64,000 nt of DNA from Acidimicrobiia bacterium (GTDB lineage Bacteria > Actinomycetota > Acidimicrobiia > Acidimicrobiales > Poriferisodalaceae), in assembly GCA_012960315.1 (NCBI GenBank), contig DUBN01000054.1, positions 1-64,000 on the forward strand. Reading direction: 5' to 3'. The notes below the pieces were generated by a model. The model did not search any database, was not told the origin of the DNA, and worked only from the letters and a program-made list of their open reading frames with translations. The translations under genes were made by a program, and so were the position numbers. This document shows, one piece after another, positions 52,547 through 60,592 of this stretch. The stretch's first letter is position 1. Each line of letters begins with the position of its first letter.

Positions 52547-53335
52547 CTATTCGCCGATGAAGTTCGGGCTTCGCTTCTCCACGAAGGCCGCTATTCCTTC
52601 CCGCCCATCGTGGGTTCCCATCGCGGCGGCAATGGTCACTCCTTCAAGCTCGCCCGCTTGTTCGAGTGGGCTATCAAAACCCGCGTAAACGATCTGTTTT
52701 GCGTGACCAAGCGCCCAAGAAGGGCCATCAGCTAAAGATTGTGCGAGTTCGGCGGTCACGGTATCGACCTCATCATCTGGCACTACTCGATTCACTAAAC
52801 CCCAAGCTTCAGCCTCTTCGGCGGAAAGCACGCGATTAGTAAGAGTGAGGTCCAACATTCGTCGGACTCCAATATGGCGGGCGACGAAATAAGTGGATGT
52901 GCCATCAGGGGTGACGCCAGCTCTCGTGTATGCCATCGTGAATTTCGCGGACTCGCCGGCGACGACTAAGTCGAATGCGCTCACGATCGAGAGCCCGGCT
53001 CCCCCTGCAGCGCCGTTCACGCCAGCCACGAAAGGTTTCGGCATACGGTTCATTTTGTATATGCCGCCGTGGAAGTCGGTGAGCATCCGGCTAGTAAGTT
53101 TAGGTAAGCCCGCTCCCGCTTGATTGAACTCCTTTAGGTCTCCCCCGGCGCAAAAGATTTTGCCCTCTGCAGTAACTGAAACGGCCTTGACCGCGTCGTC
53201 CCATTCGATCTCGAGCATCACGTCACGTAAGTCGCGAGAGAATTGAGGGTTGACCGCGTTAGCGCCAGCAGGTCGAGCAAGCCGAACGTGTCCTACTCCA
53301 TCACTCACTTCGTAGTCGATGGTCTCTAGTTCCAT
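52547..53335 (-). CDS. Enoyl-CoA hydratase/isomerase family protein
   Basis: A 262-residue crotonase-fold protein. GKIFCAGGDLKEF and NGAAGGAGLSIVSAFDLVVA are the oxyanion segments; the loop AGVTPDGTSTYFVARHIG carries Asp where hydratases have Glu, more like PaaG-type isomerases. It ends with VEKRSPNF. AAGGAG precedes ATG 53335. An LLM gene lies upstream on the same strand's other side, ending 43 bases away. Confidence 0.88.
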   Translation of the reverse strand: MELETIDYEVSDGVGHVRLARPAGANAVNPQFSRDLRDVMLEIEWDDAVKAVSVTAEGKIFCAGGDLKEFNQAGAGLPKLTSRMLTDFHGGIYKMNRMPKPFVAGVNGAAGGAGLSIVSAFDLVVAGESAKFTMAYTRAGVTPDGTSTYFVARHIGVRRMLDLTLTNRVLSAEEAEAWGLVNRVVPDDEVDTVTAELAQSLADGPSWALGHAKQIVYAGFDSPLEQAGELEGVTIAAAMGTHDGREGIAAFVEKRSPNFIGE

Positions 53336-53378
53336 GCCGTCTCCTTTTTCAGATTTTCTTGCATTCAGGTGAAGTATC

Positions 53379-54347
53379 TCAACGTGCTGCTGGAGCTAAA
53401 TCTCTAGCAGCCTCGATTGGATCAATGCCTCCAAAAGGCATGATCGATATGGCAGACGTCGTGACGCCCATGGCGTGGTACCGATCAATGTGCTCGCGGC
53501 ATTGTTCGGGAGTGCCGTGCACAATTAACTGGTCAACGACTCTGTCAGGAATGGCATCCAGAGCTGCCTTGCGATCACCGGCCGCCCAATAGTTCCACAT
53601 TCCTTCGAGATCCTCGGAGCGTCCAAGCCAACGATGAAAATCCGCGTATACCGGGACATTCAAATAAGCGGCGATGGCTCGTTTCGCCTCTGCTCGAACA
53701 ACCTCGGCGTCAGGATTCGGGCAACAAAAGATGCGCGCGACGATTTCTTTCTGGGCACCCCCTTCTTCAACGAAGGGCTTCACTGTCGCGACGTCTTCCG
53801 CCGATAGCCAATTGATTATGGCCCCATCCCCTTCCCTTCCAGCAAGTCGCAACATCCCCGGCCGGAGAGCGGCTATCAGAATGGGAGGCTGTTCTCGAGG
53901 CACTCGACGAAGAGTGAAACCGTTCACTTCGAATCCATCGTATTTTTCTGAGACTTTCTCTCCGGTTAAAGCTTTCCGCAAAAAACGAGTCACGTCGCGC
54001 GTTCGTTTGTAGGGCTCTTCGAAGGGAATCCCATTCCAATTTTCGACGATGACATTCGATGACGAACCTATTCCCATCACAAAACGCCCCGGGGCTGCCT
54101 CACATATTGAAGCAATGTGTTGCGCCATCAGCGCAGGTCCCCTCGTGTATGCCGGAATGATCGCTATCCCAAGGCGCAACGTGGGAGCCCATTGGGACGC
54201 GAGAATCAGGGGGGTGAACCCATCCGTTCCGTCGGCTTCGGAACTCCAAAGATCGGTATAACCCAAGTCTGCGAATTCCTGATAGAGATCCGCTTGTTCG
54301 TTAAGAGGAGCATCAAAGGGAACGGTGATGCCGTAACGATCAGTCAT
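53379..54347 (-). CDS. LLM-class flavin-dependent oxidoreductase
   Basis: A 322-residue luciferase-like protein: LGYTDLWSSEADGTDGFTPLILA, LGIAIIPAYTRGPALMAQHIAS, FVMGIGSSSNVIVENWNG, IVHGTPEQCREHIDRY. It is close in plan to the protein at 37480. The cofactor is probably F420. GAGGAAG precedes ATG 54347. It is transcribed toward the enoyl-CoA hydratase gene and may share its transcript. Confidence 0.86.
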   Translation of the reverse strand: MTDRYGITVPFDAPLNEQADLYQEFADLGYTDLWSSEADGTDGFTPLILASQWAPTLRLGIAIIPAYTRGPALMAQHIASICEAAPGRFVMGIGSSSNVIVENWNGIPFEEPYKRTRDVTRFLRKALTGEKVSEKYDGFEVNGFTLRRVPREQPPILIAALRPGMLRLAGREGDGAIINWLSAEDVATVKPFVEEGGAQKEIVARIFCCPNPDAEVVRAEAKRAIAAYLNVPVYADFHRWLGRSEDLEGMWNYWAAGDRKAALDAIPDRVVDQLIVHGTPEQCREHIDRYHAMGVTTSAISIMPFGGIDPIEAARDLAPAAR

Positions 54348-54480
54348 ACTTCCTCATTTCCTTGGTTCATCAGACGTCCCCTCCTGACACTAGCCACCAA
54401 GCCCAACACGACACGTGACAACAGCGCACCTAGCTACAACCGGAGATCTCGATGTCTCACCCCAGTCGCAGACTTGATCC

Positions 54481-54651
54481 ATGACCCGGCAACTCCGACT
54501 CATCGAACACCCAAAAAATAGCGGATCAACTTCTGGAAGTCGGAAGCTGAACAACCAGACTCGCTATCTGGGGCGAAAAGGAATAGCCGCAGCAAGAGCT
54601 GCTCTTGCCGCAGCGAGACAATTACCCGACATAGATTTAGACGCCGCGTAG
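54481..54651 (+). CDS. Small basic protein, 56 residues
   Basis: An ORF of 57 codons in a 412-base spacer, short enough to be missed by length cut-offs. The peptide has a basic, Ser/Asn-rich start and then RYLGRKGIAAARAALAAARQ, an amphipathic helix, ending acidic (DIDLDAA). I recall similar short actinobacterial proteins with a T-R-x-x-G-R-x-G-I-A-x-A-R-x-A-L core, but could not check this. No Shine-Dalgarno or -10 is evident, so the start (ATG 54481) is uncertain. The rest of the spacer (54348-54480 and 54652-54747) shows nothing I can name beyond a short GCGCT/AGCGC repeat at 54702-54718. Confidence 0.5.
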   Translation: MTRQLRLIEHPKNSGSTSGSRKLNNQTRYLGRKGIAAARAALAAARQLPDIDLDAA

Positions 54652-54747
54652 CGATACCTCAAAAACATAGGCAGCTCGAATTACCCTGACTTGCTCGTTT
54701 CGCGCTGTGGTTTAGCGCAACCTTCGGTATCACCTCGCGAGGGTGAC

Positions 54748-54753
54748 TAAGGT
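54748..54753 (+). promoter_or_regulatory. Leaderless -10 element of the thiolase gene
   Basis: TAAGGT, six bases before ATG 54760, no Shine-Dalgarno. Confidence 0.45.
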
Positions 54754-54759
54754 CAAGAT

Positions 54760-55926
54760 ATGTCCGACATCGTCATCGTTGAAGCTGTCCGTTCGCCAGT
54801 TGGCCGACGCGGCGGCGAATTGAGCAACATCCACCCATCTGACCTCCTTAGCGAAATACAGACTGCGCTTATCGAACGAAGCGGCGTCGACCCGGCGACG
54901 ATTGGTCAGGTAGTAGGGGGCTGTGTAAGCCAAGCGGGTGAACAAACCGCCAATATCGCGCGCACAGCGTGGCTCGCCGCTGGCATGCCATTGAATGTCG
55001 CAGCAACGACAGTCGACGCTCAATGCGGCTCGAGTCAACAGGCAATCTCGTTGGCTTACGGATTAGTGGCGTCGGGAGTCGTCGATAGTGCGGTCGGATG
55101 TGGCGTTGAGTCAATGACCCGCAACCCGATGGGTTCCTCATATAAGAAGGGCCAACTTACGGCGACCCCTCGCTACAAAGAGAACTACGAGTACACGACT
55201 CAATTTCAGGGCGCCGAGCTACTTGCAAAAAAGTGGAGTATCACGCGAGAGGAATGCGACGAGTTTGGTCTTCGCAGCCAAGAAAATGCCGCTCGTGCTT
55301 GGGACGAAGACCGCTTTGCTACCCAAATAGTCGAAGTTGATGTTCCGGTGTTCGATGACGAGGGAACCGCTACTGGTGAACACCATCGAGTAACCAAGGA
55401 CGGCGGGCTCCGCCCGACCACTCTTGAAGCTCTTACCCAACTCAGTCCTGTTCTTGAAGATGGCGTGCATACAGCGGGCGCGTCGTCGCAGATTAGCGAT
55501 GGCAGCGGAGCTGTTCTTTTGATGACTGCAGACAAAGCACGAGAGCAAGGGCTGGAGCCGATTGGCCGTGTCATCGACACGTGCCTCGTCGGCAGTGACC
55601 CTGTGTTAATGCTGACAGGTCCCATTGAGGCGACTCATCATTTACTTGAACGCAACAAAATGGCAATGAGCGACATTGATGTAGTGGAAATCAACGAAGC
55701 GTTTGCTTCAGTTGTGTTGGCTTGGGCGCGGGAAATGAGCCCGGATATGGAGACCGTGAATCCCAATGGAGGGGCTATCGCTCTAGGTCACCCCCTCGGT
55801 GGCACTGGTTCGATCTTGATGACCAAAGCCGTGCATGAGTTACATCGCTCCGACAAGGAATTCGGGCTAGTGACGATGTGCTGTGGTGGCGGTCTTGGAA
55901 CCGGCACAATAATTCAACGCTTGTAG
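54760..55926 (+). CDS. Acetyl-CoA acyltransferase (thiolase)
   Basis: A 388-residue thiolase. The acyl-enzyme Cys89 is in VDAQCGSSQQA, with EINEAFA, the His in GGAIALGHPLGGTG and the second Cys in MCCGGGLGTG. It cleaves 3-ketoacyl-CoA or, in reverse, condenses acyl-CoA. Actinobacterial steroid-degrading thiolases look alike but this is not decisive. It is monocistronic by position, convergent with the SCP2 gene. Confidence 0.93.
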   Translation: MSDIVIVEAVRSPVGRRGGELSNIHPSDLLSEIQTALIERSGVDPATIGQVVGGCVSQAGEQTANIARTAWLAAGMPLNVAATTVDAQCGSSQQAISLAYGLVASGVVDSAVGCGVESMTRNPMGSSYKKGQLTATPRYKENYEYTTQFQGAELLAKKWSITREECDEFGLRSQENAARAWDEDRFATQIVEVDVPVFDDEGTATGEHHRVTKDGGLRPTTLEALTQLSPVLEDGVHTAGASSQISDGSGAVLLMTADKAREQGLEPIGRVIDTCLVGSDPVLMLTGPIEATHHLLERNKMAMSDIDVVEINEAFASVVLAWAREMSPDMETVNPNGGAIALGHPLGGTGSILMTKAVHELHRSDKEFGLVTMCCGGGLGTGTIIQRL

Positions 55927-55991
55927 ATCCGACCACGTTTGGCTGGAACGCCGTTAATACGTTTCTTCGAACATTTAGGCTGGACCGCGGA

Positions 55992-56369
55992 CTAGAACGT
56001 CGTGTCGCCTGCGAGTTTCGACTCTCCACCATCTGTGATGAGTTTCCGCCATGCGGGCAACAAGTCGAGCCACAGCGCCATATCTCCGCTCATTTTGAGC
56101 CGGCCCTTCATATATTCCGCGGCAGGGTCCGCTCGGCGCAGGAACAGTTCAACAGCTAGCTCGTAGGGAATTTTCAGTTCTAGATCCCGACCGCGCCCCG
56201 AACCTAAGTATGCACTCACTATCAAGCCTTTGGCGAACTCGAGAGTCAATGAAATTTTCTCGTCCGGGCCACCATCGATTTTGATTACAACAAGCCCTGA
56301 TCCCTTTCCCAATGCAGGGCGGTCGCCTGCTCCCCATTTCGAAACAAACTCATCACTTAAGAACCGCAT
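55992..56369 (-). CDS. SCP2 sterol-carrier-like protein
   Basis: A 125-residue SCP2-fold protein: FLSDEFVSKWG, LTLEFAKGLIVSAYLGSG, PYELAVELFLRR and MKGRLKMSGDMALWLDLLPAW, the usual hydrophobic-pocket elements. It binds acyl chains or sterols. Its ATG overlaps the Mca stop by one base (TGATG), so it is translated with mca. That pairing is curious because mycothiol enzymes often carry SCP2-like domains. Confidence 0.85.
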   Translation of the reverse strand: MRFLSDEFVSKWGAGDRPALGKGSGLVVIKIDGGPDEKISLTLEFAKGLIVSAYLGSGRGRDLELKIPYELAVELFLRRADPAAEYMKGRLKMSGDMALWLDLLPAWRKLITDGGESKLAGDTTF

Positions 56370-57232
56370 CAGTCTGTAGCGGGATCAAGATGTCGTAGCC
56401 CTGCGAAAAGGTCGTCCTCGATCTCATCGGTCGGGATTCGTGAGCGAAGCAACATGTACTCCTCATAAGGATGTATTCCATCTTGCACTTCATCTGGCAA
56501 CCCAAACCAAAACGGAGATTTGGGATCGACTTGGGTTGCATGAGCAAGCAAAGCTTTTCTCCGCACTGCGTTATCAACCGGAATCATCGCTGAAATACGG
56601 TCATCGCGGTCTTTGCCCGACAACCATTTTTCATCGAACGGTGACTTGAGATCACTATCGAGAAAAGCCTGATGGGTTAGCAGTAGCCGCTGCTTCGACC
56701 AGATCGGAGCGTAGAGCTTTATCGGCTCGTGCGGAGGGCCTGTCTCGGGGTACCAATCTGGATCTCCGGCCCTCTCAAAAGCTGGGATGCTGATGGCAGT
56801 GACCTGAAGGTGGTCTGGATGCGGGTAGCGGTTCTGCACCTCGGGGTAGGTCATGATTACCTGAGGTCGAACACGACGAATTATTTTGACGAGCCGAGCT
56901 ACTGCGACATCCGGTTCCGCGTTGGCGAAGGCTTCCGGGTGATTGTTGTCGTCGCTGTCGGGCATACCTGAATCTCGGTAACCGAGCATGACCACTTCGT
57001 CATAGCCAATAATCGCCGCAGCAGAATCAAGTTCAGATCGACGAACTGAGGTCAAATTCTTTTTCACTTCGTCGCGATTCATCGCTGGATTGAGAATATC
57101 TCCCACCTCTCCGCCGGTGCAGCACACCAATGTGGTTCGAATGCCTTGCGATGAATACAAGCTGATAGTTCCCGGCCCTTTTGAGGACTCATCATCCGGG
57201 TGGGCGTGAATTGTAAGGATCGACAGCGACAT
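56369..57232 (-). CDS. mca: Mycothiol S-conjugate amidase
   Basis: A 287-residue PIG-L-type zinc deacetylase. The metal motif is IHAHPDDESSKG near 8-19, with the third ligand His in RYPHPDHLQV; GYRDSGMPDSD is typical of Mca/MshB. It cleaves mycothiol conjugates to a mercapturic acid in detoxification. Length matches mycobacterial Mca (about 288). TAGCTT lies seven bases before ATG 57232 on the minus strand, which supports this over TTG 57241. Confidence 0.92.
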   Translation of the reverse strand: MSLSILTIHAHPDDESSKGPGTISLYSSQGIRTTLVCCTGGEVGDILNPAMNRDEVKKNLTSVRRSELDSAAAIIGYDEVVMLGYRDSGMPDSDDNNHPEAFANAEPDVAVARLVKIIRRVRPQVIMTYPEVQNRYPHPDHLQVTAISIPAFERAGDPDWYPETGPPHEPIKLYAPIWSKQRLLLTHQAFLDSDLKSPFDEKWLSGKDRDDRISAMIPVDNAVRRKALLAHATQVDPKSPFWFGLPDEVQDGIHPYEEYMLLRSRIPTDEIEDDLFAGLRHLDPATD

Positions 57233-57239
57233 CAAAGCC

Positions 57240-57245
57240 AAGCTA
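57240..57245 (-). promoter_or_regulatory. Leaderless -10 element of mca
   Basis: TAGCTT on the minus strand, seven bases before ATG 57232. The TTG at 57241 would overlap this element. Confidence 0.45.
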
Positions 57246-57285
57246 GCAACCAGTTTGCCTTGGGCCCATCTATAACTCGTTCGAT

Positions 57286-58509
57286 TTAGCGTGACGGAGT
57301 TAAGTCAACCATTCCTGTTTCTTCATCCACTGCGATGGAGTAGCCACACAAAGCAGCCAGCCGTTCTCGGCCTTCTTCGGGACCCGACGCAAGTAATTCG
57401 TCTCCAGCTTTCAGCGTGACGGTTTTTCGTGGATTGTAAATGTAGCCAGTTGCCCTGCGAACGGCCAGAACGTGATAGCCCGGGTCGACAGCGAGGCCTA
57501 GTGAACCCAGTGTCGCATCGTCGGCGGTGGAGCCTGGAGCGACTGGGACCTGGACCACGACATCGTCGGTGTCGCCTAGAGCAAGCGCTAAGACTGCATG
57601 CACATCTTCTTGATCAAGTACCAGGGAAACGATTTGAAGTGCCTGATCGCCAATATCTGCAGCTGCCTCGGCCAAATGCAGTAAGCCTCGAAGCTGGGAA
57701 GGATCCACGTCGTCAGCCGCCGCGCGAAGAACCCACGTCTGTAAGGAAACTTTCATCCCATCGAGGCGCTCTTCCAGCGCTCTCACTTCTCGAGCGAGGG
57801 AGAGATCTTGAAGCACTAGTGCTGAGTAAGCAAGACCAATGGCGGTCTCGGAAATGTTCTTCATTTCGACAAGAGTGTCGACTGCGCGATCTAGGTCGGT
57901 GAGAAGGTCAGAAGTGTCAGCCTCTGGTGGAACCCAAGGTGGAGCCGCTGCCAGTTCTCTGAGTCGAACGATGCCTGCGGGCTCGCCCCTCATAAATAGC
58001 GCATCCCCAGGCTCCACAATGTCTTCACCCCCAACGTCGGTCAACCAACGTCTGCCCCGCTGAATAGCCACTACGCGCATTCCGACAACGATCGGCAACT
58101 CCATGTCCGCTAGTGGACGGTTCGCTAAATGGCTACCATCAGCCACAACGAGTCTGTGCGAAACTTCGGCAGCTTGGGCGAGGTCGACGACGAGAGCTCG
58201 AGGTATGCCGATTTGTCGGAGAACGATCTGCGCTATGTCGACTGCCGCGTTCGCAATTTGTTCGATAGAAGAAACAACCTGTAGGACTGAGCTCATCCCG
58301 TCAACTTCGCGCGGATGTCGAACCGCAAGCATTGCTAACGATCGCATCTCGTGAACGAGATCGGACATTTCCTCTTCGAGACCGAGGACTGATTCAGCTA
58401 TACCTTCGTCGTCGAAATACAAAGCTGTGTAAGCAAGATCAACCATTAATTCCGAGGCATCTTTGGCTTCGGCTAGCAGAGTCTTAAGATTCCGTGGTTT
58501 GTCATCCAT
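57286..58509 (-). CDS. PhoU-like protein with two RCK_C domains
   Basis: A 407-residue cytoplasmic protein made of two similar halves. Each half has a helical PhoU-like part (ELMVDLAYTALYFDDEGIAESV near the start; SETAIGLAYSALVLQDLSLA near 235) followed by an RCK_C/TrkA-C domain (GMRVVAIQRGRRWL around 145; GYHVLAVRRATGYIYNP around 345). RCK_C domains bind nucleotides or ions and gate K+ or cation transport. The next gene in the same direction upstream is an SLC41-type transporter, suggesting that it is the regulator. ATG 58509 or GTG 58521 can start it. Confidence 0.83.
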   Translation of the reverse strand: MDDKPRNLKTLLAEAKDASELMVDLAYTALYFDDEGIAESVLGLEEEMSDLVHEMRSLAMLAVRHPREVDGMSSVLQVVSSIEQIANAAVDIAQIVLRQIGIPRALVVDLAQAAEVSHRLVVADGSHLANRPLADMELPIVVGMRVVAIQRGRRWLTDVGGEDIVEPGDALFMRGEPAGIVRLRELAAAPPWVPPEADTSDLLTDLDRAVDTLVEMKNISETAIGLAYSALVLQDLSLAREVRALEERLDGMKVSLQTWVLRAAADDVDPSQLRGLLHLAEAAADIGDQALQIVSLVLDQEDVHAVLALALGDTDDVVVQVPVAPGSTADDATLGSLGLAVDPGYHVLAVRRATGYIYNPRKTVTLKAGDELLASGPEEGRERLAALCGYSIAVDEETGMVDLTPSR

Positions 58510-58605
58510 GACGTGTCTCACAGGCTAGGCAATAGAGAAGGGGTGCAGTAACAAAATTCGGTTGGGGAGCATGGCACAGTCATAATTTTTTGAGGTTCCG
58601 TTGGA

Positions 58606-59892
58606 TCATGACAAACCAAACCAACCGATCGTAAGGATCAGCGCAGCTGCCCCTCCCAAGTCAACGGAGCTCGTTACTAGGGGCATGCCGTATGTATCGG
58701 GATCGACGCCCGCTCGAACTGCCAGCGCCGTGCCGTAATAACCAATCGCTCCCGCTAACAGCGTGGCGATGCTTCCTCCGATCACCGAAATCCATAGGAG
58801 AGAGACAAATCCCGGTGACTCAAATCCAAATAAGGCGCTCACAACGTGCGCCAATAACCCATTGAAGATAAGTACGGGCACTGCAAAGGCCAATCCTGCT
58901 ATGAGATCTCGTCGCGCTGGGCGTCCGGGGACTGCTGTTGGTTCGATAACGCCAAGATGGAACTTTGAAGAAAGCCGACCTGAAAGAATCCCGCCAATAG
59001 CTCCAGCGGATGCGAGGCAAGCGGGAACTAGGACAAGCACCGCACGATTAGCGACAAAGGTAGCTAACTCGTGTTCGATGACCACCCCGGCTATTACTAA
59101 AAGAATCCCAGTTGCAAAAAGGATTGGAAGCGACTCGGAAAGCACTTGGCGCATAGTGGTCAACAAACTGCGGCGGCTCCACCAAAGGCTCAACAAACCC
59201 AAAAGGATGAAAAGCACCGCAAGACTCGTCGTCAGTACATCTATTTCGAGCAGGAAACTAGAGATAAATAAAGCTGGAAGCGTGACCACGTCACCCACCG
59301 CCGAGACAAGCGGAGCATTGACGTCGTCTAAATCCCAGCCACGATGCGCAGACCGAGCTGCAAGACCAAGGGTGACAACAATCAAAATTAAGAACGAGAG
59401 AAGGGAACCGACAACAGAGAGAACAATTAAGTCAGATACTGCAATTACAGAATCAAGGCCGAAGATTGGGGAAAGAACTTTCGCGAGCAACGCGAGCATC
59501 ACCGCTGTCACTAACGACAAAACTCCGGCGGCAAGCACATTTTGGGTCACTAAAGCCTCGGACCGACGCGACATACGGAAGGTGCCTGCGTGAATGGAGG
59601 TGGCAAGACGGCTTCCAAGCGCCCCGAAAATATTTCCTCGCATTCCAATCGCTGCCGGAACCAGCACCAGAAGACCGGGATACCGTTCAAGAGTGCCCGT
59701 CATGGCTGCGAGGAATCCCCCGGCCACTACCGCTGTAAGGCTGCAAAAACCCAGGGCGACCAAGCTCTGTCGTATACCGACGCTATCTGGACCGAGAAGA
59801 TCCCGTCCGCGTGCCAATCTCCGAGCTCGAAAATAAGATCCTTCTTTACGGACGCGGCCCGAGTGGCGCGACAGTTTGGGAAGGCGAGGCAT
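58606..59892 (-). CDS. SLC41/MgtE-type divalent cation transporter, two MgtE domains
   Basis: A 428-residue membrane protein with about ten TM helices in two repeated MgtE domains. The first has MRGNIFGALGSRLAT (84-98) and NAPLVSAVGDVVTLPALF; the second AGAIGGILSGRLSSKFHLG and MPLVTSSVDLGGAAALI. Repeated Asp residues in these helices form the Mg pathway in MgtE. The cytosolic N and CBS sensor domains of MgtE are missing, as in eukaryotic SLC41. A PhoU/RCK protein encoded 96 bases downstream may replace the sensor. Confidence 0.85.
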   Translation of the reverse strand: MPRLPKLSRHSGRVRKEGSYFRARRLARGRDLLGPDSVGIRQSLVALGFCSLTAVVAGGFLAAMTGTLERYPGLLVLVPAAIGMRGNIFGALGSRLATSIHAGTFRMSRRSEALVTQNVLAAGVLSLVTAVMLALLAKVLSPIFGLDSVIAVSDLIVLSVVGSLLSFLILIVVTLGLAARSAHRGWDLDDVNAPLVSAVGDVVTLPALFISSFLLEIDVLTTSLAVLFILLGLLSLWWSRRSLLTTMRQVLSESLPILFATGILLVIAGVVIEHELATFVANRAVLVLVPACLASAGAIGGILSGRLSSKFHLGVIEPTAVPGRPARRDLIAGLAFAVPVLIFNGLLAHVVSALFGFESPGFVSLLWISVIGGSIATLLAGAIGYYGTALAVRAGVDPDTYGMPLVTSSVDLGGAAALILTIGWFGLS

Positions 59893-59956
59893 AGCCCTAG
59901 GGTGGCACCTGACTGGCCCCGAGGCGGGACTCCTTTTGGTTTAGATGTCTAAGCGA

Positions 59957-60565
59957 TCAAATAGAAGTGCCAGCCAAACGCTTCATGGCCGATGAAAGTT
60001 GATCGGGACCGAGGTTCCCGCTCATCCGAAAAGCCACCGTTCCATCAGCCTCAATGAACACGAAATACGGAACAGACGTAGCGCCGAAGGCTTCTGCGAT
60101 CGTCGTAGACGCCGTGTCTGAAATGACAGGATGTCTCCAACCTTCGTCCGACAGCCACTTAGCCGGGGGGTGATTTCCGCGTTCTGGCGCTTCAAAAGTC
60201 GAAATGGCAACGAGGTCCACCGTTGTTGGCAATTTGTTTGCCAAAAGCCATTCTGTGAGCACTGCGACTTCTCGCTGACAGTGCGGGCACCAATGGGCAA
60301 AAAATGCGACCACAAGCGGTCGCCCAGAAGGCGCCACGAGAACGCTTTCACCGGTCAAAAGATCAAGTCCGCTAACGGATGGAGCCGGTTGACCAATAGC
60401 AGGGTCTTCCTCAGCGCCATCAAAAGGAGCAAGCGCCTTTCCCTCTACCCACGACTCATTATTGGGATTCTCGTTATTGACAGTTGATGGCTGCTCAGAA
60501 CCTCCACGGCAAGCTCCTGCAATGACCATGGGGACCAGCACAGCGGGGATTAACCAGCGCTTCAC
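59957..60565 (-). CDS. TlpA/ResA-like thioredoxin lipoprotein
   Basis: A 202-residue lipoprotein: KRWLIPAVLVPMVIAGAC with the lipidated Cys near 19, an Asn/Glu-rich linker, then a thioredoxin-like domain with the redox pair Cys93-x2-Cys96 in FFAHWCPHCQRE and the cis-Pro loop SVPYFVF. It acts outside the membrane as a thiol-disulfide reductase, perhaps in cytochrome c assembly. TACGGT lies seven bases before GTG 60565; GTG 60571 is the alternative. Confidence 0.87.
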   Translation of the reverse strand: MKRWLIPAVLVPMVIAGACRGGSEQPSTVNNENPNNESWVEGKALAPFDGAEEDPAIGQPAPSVSGLDLLTGESVLVAPSGRPLVVAFFAHWCPHCQREVAVLTEWLLANKLPTTVDLVAISTFEAPERGNHPPAKWLSDEGWRHPVISDTASTTIAEAFGATSVPYFVFIEADGTVAFRMSGNLGPDQLSSAMKRLAGTSI

Positions 60566-60572
60566 ATCCACG

Positions 60573-60578
60573 ACCGTA
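60573..60578 (-). promoter_or_regulatory. Leaderless -10 element of the TlpA-like gene
   Basis: TACGGT on the minus strand, seven bases before GTG 60565 and one before GTG 60571, which favours the shorter protein. Confidence 0.4.
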
Positions 60579-60592
60579 ACTGAGGAACTGGC

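Noticed and set aside
58763-59593. A 276-codon open frame on the plus strand
   Set aside because: It lies entirely antisense to the SLC41-type transporter and has a Thr/Arg/Ser-rich translation with no domain; it is a shadow of the membrane protein's codon pattern.
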